The notes beneath the pieces were generated by a model. It was given only the letters and a program-made list of their open reading frames with translations. It did not search any database and had not been told where the DNA came from. The position numbers were made by a program, and so were the translations under genes. This document shows, piece after piece, positions 54,801 through 64,000 of a stretch of DNA of 64,000 nucleotides; positions within the stretch are counted from its first letter, which is position 1, and the number at the start of each line of letters is the position of its first letter. The stretch covers positions 36,372,061 to 36,436,060 of the forward strand of contig OX243820.1 of NCBI GenBank assembly GCA_945859605.1, given 5' to 3'. This DNA is from Lumbricus rubellus (taxonomy: Eukaryota; Annelida; Clitellata; Crassiclitellata; Lumbricidae).

Positions 54801-57800
54801 GACAGAAGTGCTATGGAAGTCTAAATGTCGAGTTACCGAGCCACACAGAACCACAGAAACTTCCCAAGAATTTTGTTGTATGCATGTGACAATGAGGTCA
54901 GTGTATAATTGTACATAACAGACAGAGACCTACACAAACCATCCTTGATGCAATTTACAATTATAATAATAATAACACCCATGACAATTTCTACGGTGTT
55001 GTAACACAGCCACACGGGTGCCTCACATACAACAAACAGATCAACAGTACATTAGGGTACACTCTCCCCCCGGTATAACCCACAAGCACAAATGCGATCG
55101 AATCAGCCTGAAAACCAACACTAAACATTAGAACAGAAATCAAAATACAGCACGTCACAAGAGCGAGCATTTCATCAAGAATTCGCTCGAAGTTAACGCT
55201 TTAGCTGCCACATCGTCTCGTTTCGAAACACGCACGTACCTCTTCGCTGAGGTTCGACACGATGAGAACATTGTTGGACGGTCCCTGGCCTCCTCCCATT
55301 CCTCCACCCATCATTCCACCCATCGCATCCATGTTACCCATTCCACCCATTCCGCCCATGTTACCCATTCCACCCATGTTACCCATTCCGCCCATGTTGC
55401 CCATTCCGCCCATGCCCCCCATGCCTCCCATCGCCCCCATTCCGCCCATGCCACCAAGGCCACCCATGTTGCCCATTCCACCGAGCCCGGAAAGTCCGGC
55501 CATGGCACCGAGGTTGGCCATCTTGCCCAAGGGGCTCATGCCTCCGAAGGCTACAAACAGACAACACATCGGAAATTATGCAACGGAGAGCAGCAACTGA
55601 AGGTGACAACTAAACCGGTGCTATATAAATGACAAGACAAAGTTGACAAACACACAACAAGACAATGTACCATAGAACAGACAACACAGCAAACAGCAGT
55701 AAACAATCTCCTTTGTTAGAGGTTGGCCAATGTGTCATAACAACAAGTTTTAGCTAGCAAATAGAATGTTCAACAAAAATAAATAAATAGTAGTTCACAG
55801 TAAAATAAATCTTTTACAGATGACTTTAGCCAATTAAGCCTTTAACCTTTTACCAGTTCATTTTTAAATTTTATGCCCGTTTTCAGCAGATATTCTCGTG
55901 GCAAACCGGTAAAAGATTAATGACCAACTACATACGTTTTAATGCATCTTAGCACACGCTGGTCATTAAATGGTTAACTTTTAACTAGATGGTTAGATTT
56001 TCAACACTGACCGGAACCAAATGATCCAAGAAGTCCATCATTCATCATTTCTTGGCTTGGCTTCTGCTGCTGCTGCAGATGATGCTGGGGATTTCCGGCG
56101 GGAAGGTTCGGGTTTGTGTAGTCCCACATCTTGTCGTTGTTGAACTTGACGACGAGCGCCTGCAGCTTCGAGTAATCGATGCGTAGCGTGCAGCATCCGT
56201 TGTAGATGTTCTGACCGTTCAGGTTCTAAACGAAAGACACAAACACAAACTGCATTAAATAAGATGTCAGTCAGCTATTAATTCATTTAGAAAAATTTGT
56301 ATAGTGCCCCTTCGAAAAAATCTACGCAGAGCTGCTCCCAGCCCAGCCACGGCGAAAGAGAAGAAGGGACTTGAGCCACTGGCAAAGAGCAGGTAAATTA
56401 TTCTTAGGCAATAAGTGCAGCGCAAGTGGGAGCCCAAGTGAAGGGGCCAACAACTGAGAAGGCTTGATACTGTATGACCAAAGAGCGGGCCTGAGGGATC
56501 AGGTGCTCCTTAGCCGAAGAGTGCAAAGCTTGACAGGAGATTAAAGGATGACAAAGTAGTAAGCAATGATACATGAATGAACGACTGACTGATACATTCG
56601 GTTATTGGCAATGTTGACAACAAAACAAGCGATTCTTTATCTACGAAACTGACAAACCACAAACCTCGATCGCTGTCTTCGCAGATATCGGATCAGAAAA
56701 CTGAATCAAGGATTGGAACGTATCTGGAAGAAAAGAAAACGACACAACGCTAAAAATCGCAGATATGTCAGTTCACTACGCAGTCACAACCAGCGCAATC
56801 TCCTTGTAAACCGTGACTTCTTCCACACCATAATCTTTAAACTCTCAAATGGTTTATAAGCATGGATCCCAGCTGGATTGGAACTTTTCACGAGGGTTAA
56901 GCAGATGGTCAAATGATAACATGCTGGTATGAAGATCAGCCGATTGGTGTGAGTTCAGTACCTTCTAGCTCATAATGCTGAAACAGCCTTTCACTCCTTG
57001 GGGTGAAGATAAAACGAGCAGGACTGATGGACGCCTTGCAGATTGCCATACAGTTAAATTCAAGTCCCCTTAAATGTTTTTTATTATCATCTGTACAACT
57101 TAGAGAAAATTGAAAGTTTATAAGTAAAAAGAGAGGGATAATTGAGAATTACAGATTGTGCCCCAAAGTGAATTTGAACGCAAACTTCTTACCACATGCA
57201 TGCCAAGTAGAGGGGGAATACGACAAAAGGGAAAGGCATTCAAAGCCGTTCCACATACCGTTCTTTGTGTAGGTGATGATCTTCAGAACTTGTCCCGTTT
57301 TGGAGAATATCTAAAATGCACAGAAATGTCAAAAACTCAAATTGTACTCAATTAACTAGACATTAATTAGTAATTAATGCCAGTAACTAGACAATGCCCC
57401 CTTGACCCCCAACATTACCACCATCACATTCATCATTAAATAAGCAGCAGCAGCAGCAATAATGTCGTCAAAATCATCATCCACATTCCTTAACAATTTC
57501 GTAACTTGCAGATGCACAATGGGACATGGAACATCATTATAATACATCGAAGGAATAATTGGTAATAAAAAAGTACAAATGAACTTAAAAGTTGAATGAA
57601 CAAAGAAAATACTTACTTACTTATTTTTAGTGCAGCATCATCATTAAATTGATACACAACATCATCATCGTTATGATCACCACCGTCTTAAATGAAAATA
57701 AACAGTGCTTTGAAGGGTCGCGATATAAGTCCATAGAATGAACGAAAGAATGAATTTTCTCCAAGACCGCAGTCTCACCGTCTTGAGGACATCAACGGTG

Positions 57801-60474
57801 ATTGGGTAGAGCATGTTCTCGACCACGACGCGTAGCACCGTACGAGTCTCATCTTTGTTGCCAATCATCTGATCAGCAACCTGTAGAGCCGCCTGTGCAC
57901 CGGCATTCTACGTACAACAATCACGCAACGTTCAAAAACATTACCACACTCAACAGCATAAACATTGCACATAAATGCATACTGCTTCATTTGCTGTGTA
58001 TGCACACTAACTCAGAATAACTTGCGTGCTTTCTAACAGCTGATTCGGTCCTTTTCCGTGGCTGGGCCGGGAGCGCCTCCGAGACGTTTTCTTGAAGGAG
58101 GCATATAGTTATATAAATTGCTGCAATGAATGAGTGAATATATGCAAATACCAGTGAATGCAACTATAAATGTGTTACATTGTTACGGCTAGCGTGCCCA
58201 TACGAGATTCGCCTTCCCATAAATATCACATACTGTGTATAACTGGCACTATATCGCGTCCTTTTCCGTTAATCAGGCGGCATTGTCTAGCGTGCATTTA
58301 ATAAAATTACTTTCTTTGACCTGATTAACAATTGACAATAATACAAAGCTGTAACCAGGTTTTTTTAAAAGCCAATATAACGGAGCCATGTTATTTACAA
58401 AACATCTGTAAAACCTGAAACACGTACAAAATTCACGAACGGCGCTACGAGCACAGCACCAACGACAAATTTCACTAAAAGTAGTTCTACATAACTTTTC
58501 AAACTACAGCCGCATAAATAAAATTCGTCGGAGCTAACCAGAGCCGAGTTGTTTTCCGTCTTCAGCTGTTCGTGTCTGGAGAACTGGAAGTGGACGGTGT
58601 GGTTGCGGATCTGTGGAGGTCGTTCCGCGTAATACTTCAGCATCGATTCCGCCGTCGTTATGTCCGCCATTTCCAGCAACGCCTAAAAACAAAAAACCAA
58701 GGCCGCTGATGAAAACTCCATTGACTCCATTTTCGGAGTGGGTTCAGCCCCAAGTTTAAATAAATAATTGACCAATTGCTGTCTGCATGATTGTGTACAC
58801 TGTACAGAAATGGTAATAAACATACATGTACAATTGTACATAATCCATTGAACTGATCAACACAACACGTATCAATTGTCCTAAATCTGAAACATAGGCG
58901 GGTATATTATATATATACTGGTTTATTTCCTAAACCAAGAGCAAAATGCTGCAGGTGTACAATTACCACATCGATAGTATGCCACTATGGATACTTACGG
59001 TTGAGTCAGTAATTATATGTTCTTATATAACCATGCCTTCTCAGTGGTATGACCCTCAATCTGGAATGACCTCCCATTGACGCTCTACTCTGTTTCTAGA
59101 ACTCTTTCTAAGGCATTCCGCTCTCATCTTAAGAGTTTTATTTGGCCTCGCTAGTGTTCGGTGCGCCTCAGAGTAGTCCCCTTGAAGAGAAGGCACTATA
59201 CAAATTCATTTAATGAATGCATGAATAACCCTCTTAACCTTCTTGGAGTAAAGTTCGAGTGATTTTATCTCCATTCGCCAAAGTCCACGAGGTTTATCAA
59301 TATTAACCCTTTCCCGCCAGACCGGGTCTGACACGATTAACAGGATAGGTATCAAAACAATTTCGACTGGAAAGGGTTAATGATGCCTGTGATGAGAATC
59401 GTACCTGATTCTTCTTACGCGCCACAACAAGGTTCGTCATGCGTCCAAACGGAAGTCCCAGCTGAATAACTTCACCCTCGGTCACATCGTTCGGCACACC
59501 GCGAATGTGCAGAACGCGACTCGGCTTCGCTGCTTCAAATCTCGGCTGTAACGAGTAACGACAAACGGATTGCATTGAACTAGAATCTGTTTTAAAAAAT
59601 AAGATTTTCGCATGACATGCAAGATGTTATAGTACAATTAATTAGCAGGTGAAAATCTTCCGTGAAACGTAAAATTCCAGGCAATATAGATCTGATAAAA
59701 TCAGAGGCAATCATTGAAGTCAAGCAACAGTCAGCATGCAAGTTGAACATTGTACAAAAGGAAAGCCAACATCAAATCAGATAATTTAACATGAGCAAAA
59801 GCATTAGTTGAACAGCAAGCGCAACTTAAAAGTATTAAATTAACGAAATACTTTGACACGCAGAAAGCATAATTTAGATAGTATGGATCTGAAAATAGTT
59901 TCTGACTCATTAAAAAGTATAATTTATATAGTTTGGATCTGAAAATAGTAATCATAAAGAATATAATTTATTATCATCCCATGAAAGTTAATAAAGCAGA
60001 AAACCAAATATTTCACAAGCGTCTCTCACTGATACCAACCAACTAACAATGGATGCAATTGTTTACCTTTTTGTTGGCGCCTCCGTCATCCACCACAGGC
60101 GAACCATTGTAGTCAGCACCATCTTCATCAGCCGAACGCTGCCACAGAACAAGAATTGAAACATAAATAATTGTGCAAAACAGTGTGACCATTGCATTCT
60201 TCCATGAAATCTTTTCAAAACAGAAAATATCCACGGTTTCTATCATCATGACATACATTTAATTTATTCAATAATAATTGTACACCTTCAATCCTTCATG
60301 TCACGGCGCAGTCTATCCGGTTTGTTCATGGTGGAAGTAAAAAGTAATTATAGCAGACTTGGTGAGAAGATCAACAAGTAAAGACAAGTTATCAAACACA
60401 AAAAGTACCTTCATTCTATTTTGTTGATATCGAACACGAAGTGCCAACTACCTTCACAATTCTGCATGAAAGAC
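48823..60474 (-). CDS. PTBP1: Polypyrimidine tract-binding protein (PTBP/hnRNP I), four RRMs; first exon not located
   Basis: Exons in transcript order: 60474-60452 (candidate), 60138-60067, 59545-59405, 58682-58539, 57907-57779, 57310-57259, 56723-56665, 56225-56012, 55550-55240, 52683-52650, 51661-51569, 51108-51011, 50607-50489, 49864-49790, 49283-49220 and 48891-48823. Phases all agree. From 60138 it codes 557 residues (human PTBP1 about 531). RRM1 starts at [16 protein letters not shown]2 at [17 protein letters not shown]3 at [15 protein letters not shown]4 at [12 protein letters not shown]; the end is RVSFTKSSI. It binds CU-rich RNA and represses exons in the nucleus. The RRM2-RRM3 linker is Gly/Met-rich instead of Ala-rich. 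The 34-nt exon at 52683-52650 matches the autoregulated exon of vertebrate PTBP genes. All introns are GT-AG. Confidence 0.93.
49392..49575 (-). mobile_element. tRNA-head SINE with CORE-like segment, copy 3
   Basis: Minus orientation: tggtgtagtggtgggttcgg (A box region), ggttccaggtttaaatcc (B box region), gaccttgagcaagtccttca and gcagtgtccgcgctgtagtc. It lies in a PTBP intron between the exons at 49283 and 49790. Confidence 0.65.
52650..52683 (-). other. PTBP 34-nt microexon
   Basis: Encodes [11 protein letters not shown] plus one base, joining ...SNLSEE to [11 protein letters not shown]. Acceptor CTATAG-AAGGCC and donor CTGTTTG-GTATGT are correct, and both phases fit only if it is exactly 34 nt. 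Vertebrate PTBP1/2 have a 34-nt exon at the same place (VTPQSLFILFG). Skipping it shifts the frame; the next exon is read through but the following one opens CGA TGA (stop at 51105-51103), four junctions before the end, so NMD is expected. Confidence 0.9.
52684..52834 (-). promoter_or_regulatory. AG-free zone and repeat array upstream of the PTBP microexon
   Basis: Reading upstream from the acceptor AG (52685-52684), no AG dinucleotide occurs on the transcript strand until 52836-52835. Within it are four 10-nt units ctactttga(a/c) directly before the acceptor. At 52782-52773 gctgactgac supplies two good branch-site matches 90-98 nt from the exon. This is the layout of a distant branch point. 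The same units also read as AGGTCA/AGTTCA half-sites spaced by 4 on the plus strand. Confidence 0.65.
53038..53753. mobile_element. Inverted-repeat element with subterminal acttacgccctt repeats
   Basis: The 28-bp arms tcgtctaccgagtaacagaa-gg(a/g)cgtaa at 53038-53065 and, inverted, 53726-53753 differ at one base. Between them cacttacgcccttctg-like words recur about six times (53465, 53508, 53552, 53592, 53638, 53727). It is interrupted by the hAT MITE at 53235-53456. It is probably a non-autonomous DNA transposon. On the minus (PTBP sense) strand the repeat reads GGGCGTAAGTG, a strong donor-like site. Confidence 0.65.
53235..53456. mobile_element. hAT-type MITE, 222 bp
   Basis: Starts CAGTGGCGGAG; the end reverse complemented is CATGGGCGGAGGCC. 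Flanks tataagtt (53227-53234) and tataagtc (53457-53464) form an 8-bp target duplication with one change. Contains a C-homopolymer near the left end. A piece of the same family is at about 32115-32220. Confidence 0.8.
55240..55550 (-). other. PTBP exon coding the Gly/Met-rich linker
   Basis: 311-nt exon. About 65 residues are runs of GGM, GNM and GGL coded by a 9- to 18-nt repeat (atgggcggaatgggcaac type). It then passes into RRM3 ([15 protein letters not shown]). The repeat is in-frame and stop-free on both strands, so the Pro/Ile-rich plus-strand ORF is a shadow. Confidence 0.85.
56278..56490. repeat. Interspersed repeat A', third copy
   Basis: atttgtatagtgccccttcg ... gcagagctgctcccagccca ... 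agtgggagcccaagtgaagg ... aggcttgatactgtatgacc. Lies in a PTBP intron. Confidence 0.5.
59303..59380. mobile_element. piggyBac-type MITE, 78 bp, copy 2 of a pair
   Basis: TTAA-bounded; ends TTAACCCTTTCCCGCCAG and, inverted, TTAACCCTTTCCAGTCG. The interior ataggtatcaaaacaatt is identical to the copy at 36707-36789. It lies 24 bp from a PTBP exon end (59405), inside the intron. Confidence 0.8.
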
Positions 60475-60594
60475 CTACAACAAAAAAGTAAAATAACTAA
60501 AAATAATGTAGAATAATTATCACAATCATAAAAATGATCTTAGCCAAGCAACTGTTTTCTATCAGAAATTGAACCGAAGAGCATAATAATTATG

Positions 60595-60880
60595 GGTAAA
60601 CGTGCAGACTGGCTGCCCGTACTCCAAACAATATGGCTGCTAACGAATGCAATAAAATTAGAGCGCGACCATCGACGACATTGTTCATCAATTCAGCTTC
60701 AATTTCAGCAGAATGACTGCACTAACCCTAAAACTAATCCTAACCGACCCTCACGACGCCCAACCTGAGCCCTAACCGACCCTCACGTTGCGATGTCGCC
60801 TATAGGTCGCGCTCTAATTTTATTGCATTCGTTAACGGCCATATTGTTTGGAGTACGGGCAGCCAGTCTGCACGTTTACC
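60595..60880. mobile_element. Fold-back MITE, 286 bp, about 75-bp inverted ends, 8-bp target duplication
   Basis: The left arm begins ggtaaacgtgcagactggct and runs through caataaaattagagcgcgac. The right arm is its near-perfect inverse (two to three changes). The direct repeat taattatg flanks it at 60587-60594 and 60881-60888. The centre holds two copies of cctaaccgaccctcacg. 8-bp duplication suggests hAT, but the end sequence is not the common CAGxG form. Confidence 0.88.
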
Positions 60881-61049
60881 TAATTATGTCCCAACAAAGT
60901 AGGCTGTAACATTATCTTAAGAGTTTACAAGCAATGAAACAATGTCTACAAATTTTATTTTGTCATTGATAATCAAACTGGTGCATAAAGCCATTTTACG
61001 CCTCGGCTGTATTACGGAAGTTACGGAGCTGTCTAAATTGTCTTGTTAT

Positions 61050-61218
61050 TAAAAGTCGCGGCGTAATTGCAGTATCGGGGACCGAAGCATATGCAGTATC
61101 TATGGACAGTATCTAATGACGACACTAAACCTAACCCTGGCTAATCATCACGACGTCTAAGCTGAACCTAACCGACGCTCACTGTCCCCCGACACTGCAA
61201 GTATGCCACAACTTTACA
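61050..61218. mobile_element. Second fold-back element related to 60595-60880
   Basis: Imperfect inverted ends aaagtcgcggcgtaattgca-gtatcgggg and, inverted, aaagttgtggcatacttgca-gtgtcgggg. The interior words ctaaccctggctaatcatca and ctaaccgacgctcac resemble the centre of the neighbouring element. Confidence 0.6.
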
Positions 61219-61628
61219 ATATCCGCGTGTTTTTAGGACTAATAACCGATATATCATTTATACAGCAGTTCGCATATTATAGCGTTGCTTGATAAGGTCG
61301 TTGGATTGTGTTACTTGTCAGAAAGAACAAAGACCGTTAGGCATGTCCCCGAAAGCAGCATCAAATTCCAGCAGAACTTCTGCTCAGGGTTTCACAAAAA
61401 TCACTACAGGCTTCCAGCAAATTCTGAACTTCCCTATCAAACAAATCTCACAAATCTTGGATAGTACTACCCGATTAATTTAAACAAATTAGCCAAAACG
61501 CCAACAATTATTCCCATTTACCTTCTTTGCGGAAATGATAATTTTAGCGGACAAATCCAAAGACTAAGAAAGCGCTTTGTCGTTTTGCGGCAACTATTAA
61601 TTTAATACTCGTTTTAGATGAAGTTAAA

Positions 61629-61720
61629 TTAACCCTTTCGCCTCTGGACCCGTCGCAGCGACGGGTTCCCAAAACCATGTGCTGTACTAGACCCGTCGCC
61701 GCGACGGGTCTATACCTGTG
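61629..61720. mobile_element. TTAA-start element end with nested hairpins
   Basis: TTAACCCTTTCGCC starts at 61629. Hairpins follow: gacccgtcgcagcgacgggt and gacccgtcgccgcgacgggt. The inverse end cgaaagggttaa occurs at 63223-63234, 1.6 kb away. It could be one long element or two related ends. Confidence 0.45.
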
Positions 61721-61729
61721 GTATATAAT

Positions 61730-62390
61730 TATACATGTATACATGTATTACACATATATATGTACAATTTGTACATACAGCATCTGTATATATATAATAT
61801 ATGTATGTATGTATGTATATATATATATATATATATATGCGTATATATTATATATATACGTATGCACATAAATTGTATATATGTATATAGATGTATACGT
61901 GTATATAATAATGTACTTATAGATTATGCATAGGCCTATATACATATGTATATGCGCATATAATAATTATGTATATATACATATATACGTATATAAATAT
62001 GTAAACATGCATATATGTATATACATATATATGTATACATATACATATGTATATATATATGAATATAGGCTACACATGCATAATATATTATACATATGTA
62101 TATAATATGTATATATATATACATATATGCATATATTTATAAGTATATATACACATACATATATAATTATATATATCTAACATATGTGTATATACACAGA
62201 TATAATTATGCACATATATACCTATTTATACATTATATGCATAGACATGTATATATGAATATGCATACATATATGTGTGTGTTTTAATGTTTATATTCAT
62301 ATATGTATATATCATGTATATTTTATATATGTATACATGCATATAATATTATGTATATAAAGTAAGTAAGTAAGTAAGTAAGTAAGTATA
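61730..62390. repeat. TA/TATG-rich microsatellite ending in (AAGT)n
   Basis: About 630 bp of atatgtat-type repeats, then six aagt units at 62361-62387. Tyr/Ile-rich ORFs on both strands are repeat translations. From 62390 the minus strand reads as a possible non-LTR retrotransposon 3' end (ctggtacattaaagaata followed by the acttactt tail). Confidence 0.75.
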
Positions 62391-62855
62391 TTCTTTAATG
62401 TACCAGCTGCAAAACGCACTCTGGTTTACAAGCACAAAAAACACGACATAAAAAAACAAATACAAGACAAATATGGCAGCCATCAGCGGCGCCCACTCAT
62501 ATAGCTCAAGCCTATTGATGGTAACGTCACGACAGAAGTCATCCTTAGGCAAAACACCGCTCGAGAAGCACAAGTCACCCCATCGTCAAACTCCTACGCG
62601 TTGGCTACACGGAGAGTTCAGCCGAAAGTTTCTCGTACCGATTCCCGATGATGGTAGTTTAACAGTATTTTCAGTGTCTACAGAGCCGAGAAACATTAGT
62701 GCGAAGAGCAGCGACGGGCAGCACAACGCTGGAAACGTGGCACTACTGCGGCATGGTTTTCGGTTGCTGGTATATAGTGAAATCCTTTCTTTTCCCATAC
62801 ACGTGCGTAATCGTTCGGCTATCGATAGCCTAATGATGAAACAATGATGACGAAC

Positions 62856-63065
62856 CTGGAACCCCTTGATGTTCAGCATAATGGAATAGTCCAGATGCGA
62901 AACACGCATGGCATGTTGAACGTCAAAATTTATCATCAAGCTACCGTCCAAACGCTCACGACACAGATGAAGAAAAGTCAGAATCTCGACTCTCGACATC
63001 AGTAAACATTTAGAAAATCCGAACGAAAAGAAGCGAGTTTCGTCCCGGACGTAAAAATCTGCCAT
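62856..63065 (-). CDS. Unassigned first-exon-like ORF (70 codons to a possible donor)
   Basis: The ATG at 63065 opens MADFYVRDETRFFSFGF..., ending DYSIMLNIKGFQ at a possible donor CAG-GTTCGT (62855). Just upstream, ggccaaaatggccgacgccg resembles a YY1-containing TATA-less promoter. The frame stays open to 62586 without splicing (159 residues). I recognise no family. It is on the PTBP strand and could be a PTBP 5' exon, another gene's start, or chance; phase 0 does not join the 23-nt candidate exon at 60474 but would join the exon at 60138. Confidence 0.28.
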
Positions 63066-63234
63066 AACAACAGAAAGGCACGGCGTCGGCCATTTTGGCC
63101 AACGACCATAGAGCTATCTATGGTAATATATGGTATATTCATTTACATATAATTGTATGCATTTATATGTAAATAACATATTATAATATATACCCGTACT
63201 GCGCCATGGGGGTATGCCGTAACGAAAGGGTTAA

Positions 63235-64000
63235 TGTAATGTAATATAAATTTTCGAGAATTTCTCAGGGCCCACAAAAGCCACGTCAGAGAGACCAGCT
63301 TATCACCGGCGCTATATCAAATCAAGTTCACAATTATAGCCAGAGCTGCCGTTTTCGTTCCGGTGCCAGGTCTAAATCCGGGGAGGTCAAGCCGAGGAGA
63401 CTGCGTGGTGCCACGGTGGCTGTCGGTGATGGTGGTAGTTGGGTGATGGAGTCTGATTGCAATCTGGGTAGAATAGCTTGAAGAGTTCCGTTTTCAGTCG
63501 TGAATGAAAAGCAGCAGAGGATCGAGTGTGCAAGCGGTGGAGTGGTTGAATTTAGAAGGGAGATTGGGGGAGTTATAACCCCAGATAGGATGATGAGCAA
63601 ACTGGCGGAGGTAGGCCTATGGTGGGAGTCCGTTCCAAAGAGTTGGTGCAGCGTAGACTATAAGGAACGGTTGGATAATTTCAGAGAGGCTGATAGGCTA
63701 CTGGATATATGCTACTGGAGACCGAGAGAGAGAAAGATATGATGATGAGCGAGTAGACCTGAGCGGTTGGATAATGATAAGCCTAGTTGACGAATGTAGG
63801 ATGGCTGAAAGGTTTGAAGAGCGTTGTAATTAGCCTAAGTTAGAGATAGGCCTGCAATTTTGTAATGGATGCGCTGAGGGACTTTTAGCCAACAATTAAA
63901 GAGACAATTGGACAGGGGTTATGTGGTGATGTTTGGGAGTCTTATTTAGGCCTACTGCGCGGACAAGAGCATTCTGGATTGTTTGCAGGCGTTTAATTTG
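63235..64000. other. Terminal segment without a supported gene
   Basis: An 80-codon plus-strand ORF (63500-63742) and an 88-codon minus-strand ORF (63600-63334) overlap and have no recognisable domain. The style (regular tggatgatgagc, ctgcgcggacaagagcattc phrases) suggests an interspersed repeat relic. I see nothing firm. Confidence 0.35.

Noticed and set aside
55262..55600. Plus-strand Pro/Ile/Met-rich 112-codon ORF
   Set aside because: It is the antisense of the PTBP Gly/Met linker repeat.
61677..62287. Tyr/Ile-rich ORFs on both strands
   Set aside because: They are translations of a TA/TATG microsatellite with no other support.

Overview
The window is nuclear DNA of a multicellular animal. 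The evidence is GT-AG introns of about 0.1-3 kb, GC-rich exons in AT-rich non-coding DNA, abundant microsatellites, SINEs and MITEs, and an animal-only gene set (SOCS6-type protein, kinetochore ROD/KNTC1, G-alpha-o, peroxisome-type SCPx thiolase, PTBP). Exon sizes of the G-alpha-o gene match the vertebrate gene exactly. An invertebrate, probably marine, is likely, but I cannot name the phylum from sequence alone.

Layout. (1) 1-534: 3' end of a SOCS6-like gene, plus strand, followed by a repeat-rich 3' flank. (2) 535-7941: intergenic, with a piggyBac-type MITE and two larger interspersed repeats. (3) 17210-7942, minus strand: complete KNTC1 (ROD) gene in only five coding exons, 2160 aa. (4) 17211-18892: divergent intergenic region shared with the next gene. 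(5) 18893-24524, plus strand: complete eight-exon G-alpha-o gene, 354 aa. (6) 24525-34058: intergenic, rich in repeats, with no gene I can support. (7) 34059-47875, plus strand: 18-exon SCPx/SCP2 gene (thiolase plus SCP2 lipid-binding domain, about 582 aa). (8) 47876-48822: convergent intergenic. (9) about 60474 (or further) to 48823, minus strand: PTBP gene with four RRMs. (10) 60475-64000: fold-back MITEs, a long TA-rich microsatellite, a putative promoter with an unassigned first-exon-like ORF, and unassigned repeat-like DNA.

The genes do not form a pathway; they are housekeeping or signalling neighbours. The most striking signal is in how their exon ends are built. The 5' splice site of SCPx exon 10 has been amplified into 28 exact 16-bp copies; the unit is open in all three frames, and use of the last donor would add exactly 144 codons in frame. 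Smaller junction-anchored duplications lie at KNTC1 exon 4 (donor), G-alpha-o exon 3 (donor) and G-alpha-o exon 8 (acceptor, in frame). The PTBP gene keeps a 34-nt exon at the position of the autoregulated exon of vertebrate PTBP1, preceded by about 149 nt of transcript without any AG, the mark of a distant branch point. Skipping it would give an immediate stop.

Exon boundaries were set by hand from consensus sites, phase and family alignment. Transcript evidence is needed for UTRs, first exons and alternative splice choices.
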